From JAJISG01 sp964347345 (GTDB taxonomy: Archaea; Thermoplasmatota; Thermoplasmata; RBG-16-68-12; JAJISG01), in assembly GCA_964347345.1 (NCBI GenBank), contig CAYFYB010000023.1, positions 1 through 28,414 on the forward strand: a DNA stretch of 28,414 nt, in the 5' to 3' direction. A program made the translations under genes and the position numbers. Below the pieces are notes generated by a model. The model was not told the DNA's origin, made no database searches, and worked only from the letters and a program-made list of their open reading frames with translations. Positions 14,417 through 23,519 of the stretch are shown here, in pieces. Position 1 is the stretch's first letter; every line of letters begins with the position of its first letter.

Positions 14417-16411
14417 ATGCGATACCAAGATGCCATCGACTACCTGTACGGTCTCCAGCGCTTCGGCATAAAGCTCGGTCTGGACAATATCCTCGATCTC
14501 CTATCCAGGTTGGGTGACCCCCATCGCCCTCTCAGGAGCGTCCATATTGCCGGGAGCCATGGCAAGGGCTCCGTCTGTGCCTTTCTGGACTCCATCCTGA
14601 GAAAGGCTGGCTTCAGGGTCGGCCTCTACACCTCTCCTCACTTGGTTAGGTTCAATGAGAGGATCAGGGTCCATGGCGTCGAGATCACCGATGCAGAGGT
14701 GGTCCGCCTCGTGAATGAAATCAGACCTCACGCGGAAGCCATGGCCTCGGCGACTGAGACCGCTCAGCCGACCTTCTTCGAGTTCACGACGGCCATGGCC
14801 TTCAAACACTTCCAGGAAAGCGGCGTCGATATTGCGTTGCTTGAGGTGGGGATGGGCGGCAGACTCGATGCCACCAACGTGGTCACCCCCGAGGTGGCCG
14901 TCATCACGAGAATCGGGCTGGAACACACCCAATACCTCGGAAAGACCCTGAGCAGGATAGCCCGGGAGAAAGCGGGTATCATAAAGGAAGGAGTGCCCGT
15001 CTGGATCCCAGACCAGCCAGTCCTGGACGTGATACGAGAGAGATGCCGGGTCCTCGGTGCTCCCATCAAGGTGGTGGGAAGGGACCTCCGCGTGAATCGA
15101 GCGGCCACCGGTCTTGAGGGGCAGAAATTCATCTTCTCAGACGGAGAGACGAAGGAATACAGCGTGATCCTCCTGGGCAACTATCAGGCAGAGAACGCCG
15201 CTCTGGCCTATGGGGTCATCCAGGAACTCAGAGGTAGGGGCTGGAAGATTGGCGAGAATGCGGTGAAGAGGGGCTTCGCCGGTGCGGGCTGGCCAGCCCG
15301 CCTCCAGGTGGTCCATCGCCACCCGACGGTCGTCCTCGACTGCACTCACACCACGGAAGGGGCGAAGAGGCTGCGGGAATCTATGGAGGAACTCTTCCCA
15401 GACCGCGCAGTCATAATGGTGGTTGGGATCTTGAACGACAAGGACCTGAAGGGCATCGCCAAACACCTGGCCCCTATGTGTCGTAAAGTAATCGCCACCC
15501 AGCCAGAAACCGAGAGGGCCTTCAGGGCAGAGGAGGTGGCTGAGGCCTTCAGTCCTCCGGGAGCTGCGAAGGTTGTGAGGCCCGTGAGGGAAGCAGTTGG
15601 CGCGGCCCTGGCCCTTGCGGATATCGACGACGTAGTCCTCATCACTGGCTCCCTCTACACCGCGGGAGAGGCCTCCGTTTTCTTGGAGAGCTGGAGGAGA
15701 GACCGGGCCGAGGAGGTTGTCCGGCGACTCAAGCGCAGATACCTCCCAGGGGATTTTGCCACCGCCCCCCTGGAGACCGCCCTGGGGAAGATCACCAGGG
15801 AGAGAGAGGACCCTTTCGTGGTTCTCATCTCAACGATCATCTCTCAGAGGACGGCAGACCCCACGACTGAGATGGTCTCCTCTAAACTTTTCTCTCGATA
15901 TGGGAACCCTCAGGAGCTGGCCTCGGCTCCGCTGGAGGACATCGAGAGAGTCGTGCGGCCTGCCAACTTCTACAAGACCAAGGCTAGGGCCATCAAGGAG
16001 ATCTCTCGTAGGATCTACAATGATCACGGCGGAAGCGTGCCGCGGGAAATGAAGGAGCTCTGCAAGCTTCCTCTTGTTGGCCGAAAGACTGCGAATTGTG
16101 TGCTGGTCTACGGGTACGGAGTCCCGGCGATCCCCGTGGACGTCCACTGCCACCGCATCCCCAACAGACTGGGGCTCATCCACACGAAGAGCGAGGTGGA
16201 GACGGAGAACGGGCTGAAGAGCATCCTCGATCCTTCGCTGTGGCTGGAGGTGAACGAGCTCTTCGTCAGGCACGGTCAGACCACTTGCACACCTAGGAAT
16301 CCGGACTGTGCATCCTGTTGCCTGGCTGACCTCTGTGTCTACAACCTTTTGGGCCGGGTTAGTCACGGGGATAGAGCGTCGAGCACCAAGGGACAACAGT
16401 CCTCTGCCTGA
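14417..16411 (+). CDS. folC-nth: Fusion of a FolC-like folate ligase and endonuclease III
   Basis: One uninterrupted 664-residue ORF. Residues 1 to about 430 are a Mur-type ligase of the folylpolyglutamate/dihydrofolate synthase family: P-loop IAGSHGKGSVCAFL (about 45-58), GLYTSPHLVRFNERIRV, LLEVGMGGRLDATNVV and GNYQAENAALA. The usual DGAHNP motif reads DCTHTTEGA. Residues about 430-650 are endonuclease III: ISTIISQRTADPTTE, the helix-hairpin-helix with catalytic Lys (LPLVGRKTANC, Lys about 557), IPVDVHCHRIPNRLGL with the catalytic Asp (about 575), and a 4Fe-4S ligand set C-x6-C-x2-C-x5-C (about 624-640). There is no stop between the parts. An in-frame TTG at 15683 with GGGAGAGG upstream could allow separate synthesis of the nuclease. 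Confidence 0.9.
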   Translation: MRYQDAIDYLYGLQRFGIKLGLDNILDLLSRLGDPHRPLRSVHIAGSHGKGSVCAFLDSILRKAGFRVGLYTSPHLVRFNERIRVHGVEITDAEVVRLVNEIRPHAEAMASATETAQPTFFEFTTAMAFKHFQESGVDIALLEVGMGGRLDATNVVTPEVAVITRIGLEHTQYLGKTLSRIAREKAGIIKEGVPVWIPDQPVLDVIRERCRVLGAPIKVVGRDLRVNRAATGLEGQKFIFSDGETKEYSVILLGNYQAENAALAYGVIQELRGRGWKIGENAVKRGFAGAGWPARLQVVHRHPTVVLDCTHTTEGAKRLRESMEELFPDRAVIMVVGILNDKDLKGIAKHLAPMCRKVIATQPETERAFRAEEVAEAFSPPGAAKVVRPVREAVGAALALADIDDVVLITGSLYTAGEASVFLESWRRDRAEEVVRRLKRRYLPGDFATAPLETALGKITREREDPFVVLISTIISQRTADPTTEMVSSKLFSRYGNPQELASAPLEDIERVVRPANFYKTKARAIKEISRRIYNDHGGSVPREMKELCKLPLVGRKTANCVLVYGYGVPAIPVDVHCHRIPNRLGLIHTKSEVETENGLKSILDPSLWLEVNELFVRHGQTTCTPRNPDCASCCLADLCVYNLLGRVSHGDRASSTKGQQSSA

Positions 16412-16415
16412 GGGG

Positions 16416-18833
16416 TCAGGCCACTACCTTGGCCACTGCCTGCACCCTGTCACCAGGCTTCAGCTTCATGATACGGACCCCCATGGTGGCCCTTCCGATG
16501 ACCCTCAGGTCCTCTATAGGGAAGCGGATTATCATCCCCGTTTCCGTCGTCAAGAGGAGCTCCACTCCTGGCTGGACCTCTTGCACGCTTACCACGGGCC
16601 CGTTCCTCTCGATGTTGGCGATGTTCTTGACGCCTTTTGCCCCTCGTTTCGTCTTCCTGTAGCGGGAGACGAGGGTACACTTGCCATATCCGCCGGCGGT
16701 AACCGTGAGGAGGGTTGAGTCCTCCTTCGTCAGGGCCATGCTCACCACCTCGTCCCCTGGCTTGAGGGTAATACCCTTCACCCCGGCTGTGTACCTGCCC
16801 ATGGGTCGAGCGTCGGCCTCGTTGAAGCGGACTGCCATCCCCAACCGCGTTGCCAGAATAACCTCATCGCCAGGACGGCAGAGCCTGACCCCTACCAGTT
16901 CGTCCCCCTCCCAGAGCTTGATGGCCCATATCCCTCGAATCATGGGTCGGCTGTAGGCCGCCAGGCTCGTTTTCTTCACCAGTCCATTCTTCGTGGCAAA
17001 TAGGAGATGCTGGGGGGTCTCAAATTCCTCCACGGAAACTCTAGCGGCGATGGATTCCTCCGGCTCGAGACGGGGGAGGAGGTTGACGATGGGGCGCCCC
17101 CGGGAGTGTCGGCTCCCCACGGGCACCTTCCATGCCTTCAGCCAATATACCCGGCCCTGGTTCGTGAAGAAGAGGATGTAGTTGTGGGTCTTCGTGACGA
17201 AGAGGTCGACGACGTAGTCCTCCTCCTTGGTCTCCATCCCCACCAGGCCGACGCCCCCTCGCTTCTGCCTGCGGTAGTCCTCCACATTCTGCCTCTTGAC
17301 GTAGCCCGTGTTGCTGATCATGACCACGGTGTTCACGTTGGGGATGAGGTCCTCGATGTCCAGTTCCTGGACTTCCTCCTCGATGTCAGTTCGCCGCTCG
17401 TCCCCGTACTTCTGCCGCAGCTCCAGTATCTCCTGCCTGATGATGGACATGAGGCGGCGGCGATCTGCGAGGGTCGCCTCCAACTCCTGAATGCTTGTCC
17501 TGAGTCCCTCCCCCTCTTCTCTGAGGGAGCGCCCCTCCATGGCCGTGAGCCGCTGAAGCCTCATCTCCAAGATGGCCTTGGCCTGTTGATCGCTTAAACG
17601 GAAGTTCTCTTGCAGGGCCGCCTGAGCGTCGGCTGCGCTTTCCGAGGAGCGGATACGGGAGATGACCTCGTCCAGATTGTCCAGGGCAACCAGGAGGCCT
17701 TCCACCAGGTGGAGCCTCTCCTTGGCCTTGCGAAGGTCGAACTCCGTCCGCCGCCGCACCACTTCCTCTCTAAACCTCAGGAATTCCTCCAGGGTCTCCT
17801 TAAGAGACAGGACCCTGGGCTCGCCGTCCACTAGGGCCAGGTTAATGACACCAAAGGTGGTCTGCAGGGGCGTGTGGGCGTACAGCTGGTTGAGAATGAG
17901 TTCGTCGGAGACGTCCTTCCTGAGTTCGACGACGATGCGAATGCCCTCCCGGTCGCTCTCGTCCCGCAGGTCAACGATGCCATCCACCTTCCTCTGCTTG
18001 ACCAGGTTGGCGATAGCCTCCACCAGGTTGGACTTGTTTACCTGATAGGGTATTTCGGTGATGATGATGGCCTTCTTGTCCCTGGGCAGTTCCTCCACCT
18101 GAGTTCTGCCGCGGATGCGCAGGAGTCCTCTGCCTGTCTCATAAGCTGCCAGGATGCCGTCCCTACCGCAGATGTAGCCGCCGGTGGGAAAGTCCGGACC
18201 CTGGACGTACTCCATAAGGTCAGCCAGGTCCGCATCCTCGTGATCGATGAGGTGCACCAGGGCGTCCGCCACCTCCCCGAGGTTGTGAGGAGGTACGTTA
18301 GTGGACATGCCCACGGCTATGCCGCTGGCTCCGTTCACCAGTAGGTTGGGCACCTTCCCGGGCAGGACGACGGGCTCCCTCAGGCTGGCGTCGAAGTTGT
18401 CGTCGAAGTCCACCGTCTCCTTCTCGATGTCTTGGAGGATCTCCTCCGCCGCTGACGCCAGGCGACACTCGGTGTAGCGCATGGCCGCTGGGGGGTCCCC
18501 GTCCGTGGAGCCAAAGTTCCCCTGGCCATCGATGAGGGTGTAGCGAAGGCTGAAGTCCTGGGCCATCCGCACCAGAGCGTCGTAGACCGCCGACTCCCCG
18601 TGGGGGTGGTACTTACCCAGGACCTCTCCCACAACCCTGGCGCACTTCCTGTAGGGCTGGTTCGCCCTGAGGCCCATCTCCCTCATCGCGTACAGGATGC
18701 GCCTCTGGACCGGCTTCAGACCGTCTCTGGCGTCCGGGAGAGCCCTGCCGACGATCACGCTCATGGCGTAGTCGATGTAGGACCTCTCCATCTCCCTCTC
18801 AATGGCGCGGTATGAAGCCGAACGTCCTCTCAA
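16416..18833 (-). CDS. gyrA: DNA gyrase subunit A
   Basis: An 805-residue type IIA topoisomerase subunit that cleaves and rejoins DNA in the gyrase A2B2 complex. The winged-helix part has YHPHGESAVYDALVRMAQDF (the bacterial drug-pocket region, with Glu in place of the usual Asp and Ser retained). The catalytic tyrosine lies in PPAAMRYTECRLA (Tyr about 120). The C-terminal DNA-wrapping beta-pinwheel begins after residue 500, with the GyrA box as QKRGGVG (about 523-529) instead of the usual QRRGGKG. That box and the full pinwheel argue for gyrase rather than topoisomerase IV. The TTG start, 9 nt after gyrB, is preceded by GAGGTG. In archaea this enzyme is considered of bacterial origin. Confidence 0.95.
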   Translation of the reverse strand: MRGRSASYRAIEREMERSYIDYAMSVIVGRALPDARDGLKPVQRRILYAMREMGLRANQPYRKCARVVGEVLGKYHPHGESAVYDALVRMAQDFSLRYTLIDGQGNFGSTDGDPPAAMRYTECRLASAAEEILQDIEKETVDFDDNFDASLREPVVLPGKVPNLLVNGASGIAVGMSTNVPPHNLGEVADALVHLIDHEDADLADLMEYVQGPDFPTGGYICGRDGILAAYETGRGLLRIRGRTQVEELPRDKKAIIITEIPYQVNKSNLVEAIANLVKQRKVDGIVDLRDESDREGIRIVVELRKDVSDELILNQLYAHTPLQTTFGVINLALVDGEPRVLSLKETLEEFLRFREEVVRRRTEFDLRKAKERLHLVEGLLVALDNLDEVISRIRSSESAADAQAALQENFRLSDQQAKAILEMRLQRLTAMEGRSLREEGEGLRTSIQELEATLADRRRLMSIIRQEILELRQKYGDERRTDIEEEVQELDIEDLIPNVNTVVMISNTGYVKRQNVEDYRRQKRGGVGLVGMETKEEDYVVDLFVTKTHNYILFFTNQGRVYWLKAWKVPVGSRHSRGRPIVNLLPRLEPEESIAARVSVEEFETPQHLLFATKNGLVKKTSLAAYSRPMIRGIWAIKLWEGDELVGVRLCRPGDEVILATRLGMAVRFNEADARPMGRYTAGVKGITLKPGDEVVSMALTKEDSTLLTVTAGGYGKCTLVSRYRKTKRGAKGVKNIANIERNGPVVSVQEVQPGVELLLTTETGMIIRFPIEDLRVIGRATMGVRIMKLKPGDRVQAVAKVVA

Positions 18834-18842
18834 GGGAACACC

Positions 18843-20780
18843 TCAGATGTCTAGGTTCACGACCTCGCGGGCGTGCTCCTGGATGAACTCCCGCCGCGGC
18901 TCCACAAGGTCCCCCATGAGGATCGTGAAGAGCTCGTCGGCCCTCACGGCGTCCTCGATGGTCACCTGCTTGAGCAGCCTCGTGGCTGGATTCATGGTGG
19001 TCTCCCAAAGTTCCTCAGGGTTCATCTCTCCCAAGCCCTTGAAGCGCTGCACCGTGGTGCCCTTCCCCATCTGCTTCAGGTGCCCGTCTCTCTCCTTGTC
19101 GGTGAAGACGTAGCGTACGTCGCTCCCCTTCTTCAGCCTGTAGAGGGGAGCCTCGGCGATGTAGACATAGCCAGCCTCGATGAGGGGCCTCATGTAGCGG
19201 AAGAAGAGGGTGAGGAGGAGGGTCTTGATATGGGAACCGTCCACGTCGGAGTCGCACATCAGGATGACCTTGTGGTACCTGGCCTTCTCCAGCTCGAAGT
19301 CCTCACCTATGCTCGTCCCCGCGGCGGTGATGAGAGTCCTGATCTCCTCGTTCTTCAGGACCTTATCCAGCCTGGCCTTCTCCACGTTGAGGATCTTCCC
19401 GCGGAGGGGTAGTATAGCCTGAAAGCCCCGATTCCGTCCTTGTTTCGCCGACCCACCGGCGCTCGGCCCCTCGACAATGAAGAGTTCACTCTTGGCCGGG
19501 TCCCTCTCGGTGCAGTCCGCCAGCTTTCCTGGCAGAGAGGAGCCCTCCAGAAGCCCTTTCCTGCGGGTCAGCTCTCGGGCCTTCCTGGCGGCCTCCCGGG
19601 CCTCCGCCGCCAGGATTGCCTTTTCGAGAATGCTTTCCGCCACCCTGGGGTTCTCCAGAAGGTACTCCGAGAGTTTCTCGTAGGCTAGGGACTCAACGGC
19701 GCCCTTCACCTCGCTGTTCCCCAGCTTGGTCTTCGTCTGTCCTTCGAACTGGGGCTCGGGCAGCTTCACGCTCAGTACCGCTGTCAGCCCCTCCCGCACG
19801 TCATCGCCCTGGAGGGTGACCTCCTTGTCCTTGGAGGAGCCGTTGTTCTTCAGGAAGTCATTCATCACCCTCGTTAGGGAGGCTTTGAAGCCCACTAGGT
19901 GGGTGCCACCCTCCACCGTGGCAATGTTGTTGGCGTAGCTGTGGATGTTCTCCGCGTAGCTGTCAGTGTATTGGAGGGCCGCCTCCACGTAGGTGCCGTT
20001 CTTGCTTCCCTCGAGGTAGATGGGCTCCTGATGCAAAGGGTTCTTCGTCCTGTTTATCCACCGGACGAACTCCACCAGGCCCCCCTCGAAGCGGAATTCG
20101 CTGGGATCCCTATTGGCGGCCTCCACGAGTATTCGCGTCCCCTTGTTGAGGAAGGCATACTCCCGGAGGCGGGAGTAGATGACGTCCATATCAAAGCGGG
20201 TCTCGCCGAAGATGACAGGGTCGGGCTTGAAGGTGACGGTGGTACCCCGCCCATCGCTCTCCCCCACTACCTTCACGCCATCCACGGGGACTCCCCGCTC
20301 GAATCTCATGAAGAACTCCTTGCCGACGCGGCGGACGCGAACCTCCAGCCATTCCGACAGGGCATTCACCACTGAGAGGCCCACTCCATGGAGGCCTCCG
20401 GAGACCTTGTACATCTTTCTGTCGAACTTTCCTCCCGAGTGGAGGGTGGTGAATACGATCTGTACCGCTGGCTTCCCGTACCTGGGGTGTACATCCACGG
20501 GGATGCCTCTTCCGTCGTCCTCCACAGTGACGACGCCCTCCTCGGCGATGGAGACCTCGATGTTCTTGCAGAATCCAGCCATGGCCTCGTCGATGCTGTT
20601 GTCCAGGACCTCGTAGACCAGGTGGTGCATGCCCCGCTGATCCACGCTCCCAATGTACATCGCGGGCCGCCTCCGTATCGCTTGGAGACCCTCAAGGACC
20701 TGGATCTTTTCAGCATCATAGGATAACTCGTCTGGCATCGATTCCCTCAGCAAGCCGTCTGGAACACTGTCTGTAGACAT
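18843..20780 (-). CDS. gyrB: DNA gyrase subunit B
   Basis: A 645-residue ATPase subunit. The GHKL nucleotide pocket is visible in YEVLDNSIDEA (Glu about 57, Asn about 61), VEDDGRGIPVDVH and KVSGGLHGVGLSVVNALS. The transducer domain has QTKTKLGNSEVK. The Toprim domain has the metal-binding Glu in FIVEGPSAGGSAKQGR (about 437), PLRGKILNVEKAR and the triple Asp MCDSDVDGSH (about 510-514). The common bacterial form of the first motif is EGDSAGG, so Pro replaces Asp here. A minus-strand TATA box at 20815-20823 and AAGGGATGGG just before the ATG support the start. It is upstream of gyrA with a 9-nt gap, so the subunits are made together. Confidence 0.96.
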   Translation of the reverse strand: MSTDSVPDGLLRESMPDELSYDAEKIQVLEGLQAIRRRPAMYIGSVDQRGMHHLVYEVLDNSIDEAMAGFCKNIEVSIAEEGVVTVEDDGRGIPVDVHPRYGKPAVQIVFTTLHSGGKFDRKMYKVSGGLHGVGLSVVNALSEWLEVRVRRVGKEFFMRFERGVPVDGVKVVGESDGRGTTVTFKPDPVIFGETRFDMDVIYSRLREYAFLNKGTRILVEAANRDPSEFRFEGGLVEFVRWINRTKNPLHQEPIYLEGSKNGTYVEAALQYTDSYAENIHSYANNIATVEGGTHLVGFKASLTRVMNDFLKNNGSSKDKEVTLQGDDVREGLTAVLSVKLPEPQFEGQTKTKLGNSEVKGAVESLAYEKLSEYLLENPRVAESILEKAILAAEAREAARKARELTRRKGLLEGSSLPGKLADCTERDPAKSELFIVEGPSAGGSAKQGRNRGFQAILPLRGKILNVEKARLDKVLKNEEIRTLITAAGTSIGEDFELEKARYHKVILMCDSDVDGSHIKTLLLTLFFRYMRPLIEAGYVYIAEAPLYRLKKGSDVRYVFTDKERDGHLKQMGKGTTVQRFKGLGEMNPEELWETTMNPATRLLKQVTIEDAVRADELFTILMGDLVEPRREFIQEHAREVVNLDI

Positions 20781-20814
20781 CCCATCCCTTGGAGTTAAGG
20801 GTTATGGCCCGACT

Positions 20815-20823
20815 CTATTTAAT
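20815..20823 (-). promoter_or_regulatory. TATA box of the gyrB-gyrA operon
   Basis: ATTAAATAG on the minus strand predicts a start near 20793 and a leader of about 13 nt. Supercoiling control is plausible but nothing in the sequence shows it. Confidence 0.6.
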
Positions 20824-20914
20824 GATTTTCAAGGCCCCCGGGATGTATGAAAATGGACAGTTTTGATGTTCACAAATGTTCTATAACGGACCGAAAGAGG
20901 CTGCGATTTGGACG

Positions 20915-22327
20915 CTAGGAAATACGCCACCGGGCCCCTCTCGACGTGTCTTCGAGCTTGACTCCCAACCGAGCCAGCTCGTCTCGTATCCAGTCGGAGG
21001 TCTTGAAGTCCTTGTTCCGTCTGGCTTCCTCCCTGAGGCTCACGAGGACCCTGATGAGGCCCTCTAGGAGGTCGGGGGACGGGCCCATGGCCCCCTCGAA
21101 GAGGCCCAGGATGTGCCCATAGGTCTGATAGGCCTCCAGAAAGGCTACTAGCCGCTCCCTGCTCAAGCCCTTCTCCACGGCAGCGTTGAAGGAGCTGGTC
21201 AACCGGAAGAGGGCTGCCAGGGCATCCCTGGTGTTGAAATCGTCGTCCATCGCCTGAAAGAAGCTGCTTGCGGTCGACTTCATGGCCCCCCTGAGGGATA
21301 CATCGCCTGCGGCCTTTGCCTCTGGGGCTTCTCCTAACTCCTGTCTTGCCCTCGCGTAGGCCTCCAGCAGCCGCTCGTAAGCCATTCTTGCTTCCTCAAC
21401 GGCTTCGTAGGTGAAGTCGATGGGGCTCCTGTACTGCGTGTAGACCAAGAAGAACCGGAGGACCTCTGGGCTGTACCTCTCCAGGACCTCTCTCACCGGC
21501 ACGATGTTCCCAAGGGACTTGCCCATCCTCTCCCCCTTGATGACCACAAAGCCTGTGTGCATCCAGTACTTCACGAAGGGTTTCACCCCCGTGAAGGCCT
21601 CCGCCTGTGCAATCTCGGCATCATGGTGGGGAAAGATCAGGTCGTTGCCACCGCCATGGATGTCGTACTGGGGACCGAAGTGGGCGATGCTGATGGCGGT
21701 ATCCTCGATGTGCCAACCGGGCCTCCCGGCACCCCAGGGGCTGTCCCAGTAGGGCTCACCGGGCTTCCTGGACTTCCAGAGGGCGAAGTCCTGGGGGTCC
21801 TCCTTCCGCTCGTCCACCTCCACTCTGGCGCCGGACCTGAGCTCCTCCAGCTTCACCCCCGACAGGTTCCCGTAGCCTTCGAAGCTGGAGACCCGGTAGT
21901 AAACATCCTCATCCACCTGATAAGCGTGGCCCTTCTCCAGGAGGGCTTCCACCTGTTCGATGATCTCAGGAACGTAGTCCGTCGCCTTGGCGTATAGGTT
22001 TACAGTGGTAACGTTCAGGGCCTCCATGGTCCTCATGTAGTCCTTGAGGTACGTGTTCCCGAGCTCGTCCCATCCAAGGCCCACTTCGGGCGCCCGGTTT
22101 AGGATCCTGTCGTCCACGTCGGTCACGTTCTGGAGGTAGAAGAGGCTGTACCCCCGGTATCTGAGGTAGCGGGCGATGACGTCGAAGGCCACATAGGTCC
22201 TGGCGTGGCCCACGTGCGTGTAGTCGTACGGCGTAATGCCGCACACGAACATCTTCACCCGCTTCCCCTGAAGGGGCACGAAGTCCTCCTTCGAGCGGGA
22301 GAGCGTGTTGTAGAGTCTTAGGCCCAT
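20915..22327 (-). CDS. cysS: Cysteinyl-tRNA synthetase
   Basis: A 470-residue class I synthetase charging tRNA-Cys. The HIGH motif reads HVGHARTYV (about 38-46). The KMSKS region reads ERMGKSLGN (about 266-274), with Gly for the first Ser. The zinc site that selects cysteine uses four residues in the E. coli enzyme: here Cys 29, His 234 and Glu 238 are kept, but the motif normally read as WHIECS is WHIEDT, placing Asp at 209. The C-terminal helical domain is present and ends with SRGARWRIS. The ATG is almost at the start site predicted by the TATA box at 22352-22360. The two cysteine-biosynthesis genes lie directly upstream on the same strand, with a separate promoter. Confidence 0.95.
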   Translation of the reverse strand: MGLRLYNTLSRSKEDFVPLQGKRVKMFVCGITPYDYTHVGHARTYVAFDVIARYLRYRGYSLFYLQNVTDVDDRILNRAPEVGLGWDELGNTYLKDYMRTMEALNVTTVNLYAKATDYVPEIIEQVEALLEKGHAYQVDEDVYYRVSSFEGYGNLSGVKLEELRSGARVEVDERKEDPQDFALWKSRKPGEPYWDSPWGAGRPGWHIEDTAISIAHFGPQYDIHGGGNDLIFPHHDAEIAQAEAFTGVKPFVKYWMHTGFVVIKGERMGKSLGNIVPVREVLERYSPEVLRFFLVYTQYRSPIDFTYEAVEEARMAYERLLEAYARARQELGEAPEAKAAGDVSLRGAMKSTASSFFQAMDDDFNTRDALAALFRLTSSFNAAVEKGLSRERLVAFLEAYQTYGHILGLFEGAMGPSPDLLEGLIRVLVSLREEARRNKDFKTSDWIRDELARLGVKLEDTSRGARWRIS

Positions 22328-22351
22328 GGCGGCGAACCATATGCGAGGGCC

Positions 22352-22360
22352 CTATTAACT
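22352..22360 (-). promoter_or_regulatory. TATA box of cysS
   Basis: AGTTAATAG on the minus strand, centred 29 nt from the ATG at 22327, inside the short spacer to the upstream cystathionine lyase gene and overlapping nothing coding. Confidence 0.5.
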
Positions 22361-22379
22361 TTCGTGAAACCGGCAATCC

Positions 22380-23519
22380 TCAGGCATGGGAGGCCTGCAG
22401 GGCTCTCTCCAGATCCTCCAACAGGTCCTCGACGTCCTCGCAACCCACAGAGAAACGGATGAGACCTCTGCTGATACCTCTAGCCTCCCTCTCTTCCTTC
22501 GGGATGCTAGCGTGGGTCATGGATGCAGGATGCTCGATGAGTGACTCGACGCCCCCCAGGGACTCCCCGAGGATGATGAGGCGGAGAGCCTTAAGGAAGG
22601 CTTCTGCCTTCGCTTCATCCGACAGGACGAAACTCACCATACCCCCGAAGGCGCGCATCTGCTCCTTGGCAATGTCGTGCTGAGGGTGATATCCCAGTCC
22701 CGGATAGTGGACTTTCGCGACCTCCTTCCTGCCCTGAAGGAAACGAGCGACCTCCGATGCGTTCTCACAGTGCCGGTCCATCCTGAGGGGCAGCGTTTTT
22801 GTGCCTCTGAGGACTAGGAAGCAGTCAAATGGGCTCGGAACAGCCCCCATCGCGTTCTGGGAGAACCTCAGCCTCTCGGAGACGCCATCATCGGAAGTCA
22901 CAACCGCGCCGCCCACTACGTCGCTGTGACCCCCTAGGTACTTGGTGGTGCTGTGGACGACGATGTCTGCACCGTAATCCAGGGGTCGTTGGAGGTAAGG
23001 CGTGGCGAAGGTGCTATCCACAACGGTCATGACATCTGTGGCTCTGCCCAGCTTCCCCAAAGCCCGCAGATCCACTACCTTGAGAAGGGGGTTTGTTGGC
23101 GTCTCCGCCCAGAGCATCCTCGTGTTGTCCTGGATTGCCGCCTCTACAGATGGCATGGTCGTGAAATCCACGAAGTCGAAACTGATACCGTAACCCTCCA
23201 TGATCTGCCGGAACAACCTGTGGGTCCCACCGTAGACGTCATCGGCGACGACCACGTGGTCCCCCTTTCTCAGGAGGGTCATCACTGTGGTTATGGCCGC
23301 CATTCCTGAGGCGAAGGCGAACCCGTACCGTCCGTCCTCCAGGGCCGCAAGGTTCGATTCCAGGGCGTCCCGGGTGGGGTTCTTGGTCCGAGAGTATTCA
23401 TATCCCTCCTTCCCCACGGCCTGGGAGTAGGTGGAGGTCATGTATATTGGAACGATCACGGATCCCGTTCTGGGCTCCGGTTCCTGGCCGGCGTGGATGG
23501 CCTTTGTGGCGAACCTCAT
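22380..23519 (-). CDS. Cystathionine gamma-lyase/gamma-synthase family PLP enzyme
   Basis: A 379-residue Cys/Met-metabolism PLP enzyme. Visible motifs are YEYSRTKNPTRDALE, FASGMAAITTVM, WAETPTNPLLKVVD, the Schiff-base lysine in VVHSTTKYLGGHSDV (Lys about 193), and SLGGVESLIEHPASMTH near the C-terminus. The family includes cystathionine gamma-lyase, gamma-synthase and related lyases, which sequence alone separates poorly. The partner upstream is cystathionine beta-synthase with an ATGA overlap, so gamma-lyase, the second step of reverse transsulfuration (cystathionine to cysteine), is the best reading. Confidence 0.9.
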   Translation of the reverse strand: MRFATKAIHAGQEPEPRTGSVIVPIYMTSTYSQAVGKEGYEYSRTKNPTRDALESNLAALEDGRYGFAFASGMAAITTVMTLLRKGDHVVVADDVYGGTHRLFRQIMEGYGISFDFVDFTTMPSVEAAIQDNTRMLWAETPTNPLLKVVDLRALGKLGRATDVMTVVDSTFATPYLQRPLDYGADIVVHSTTKYLGGHSDVVGGAVVTSDDGVSERLRFSQNAMGAVPSPFDCFLVLRGTKTLPLRMDRHCENASEVARFLQGRKEVAKVHYPGLGYHPQHDIAKEQMRAFGGMVSFVLSDEAKAEAFLKALRLIILGESLGGVESLIEHPASMTHASIPKEEREARGISRGLIRFSVGCEDVEDLLEDLERALQASHA

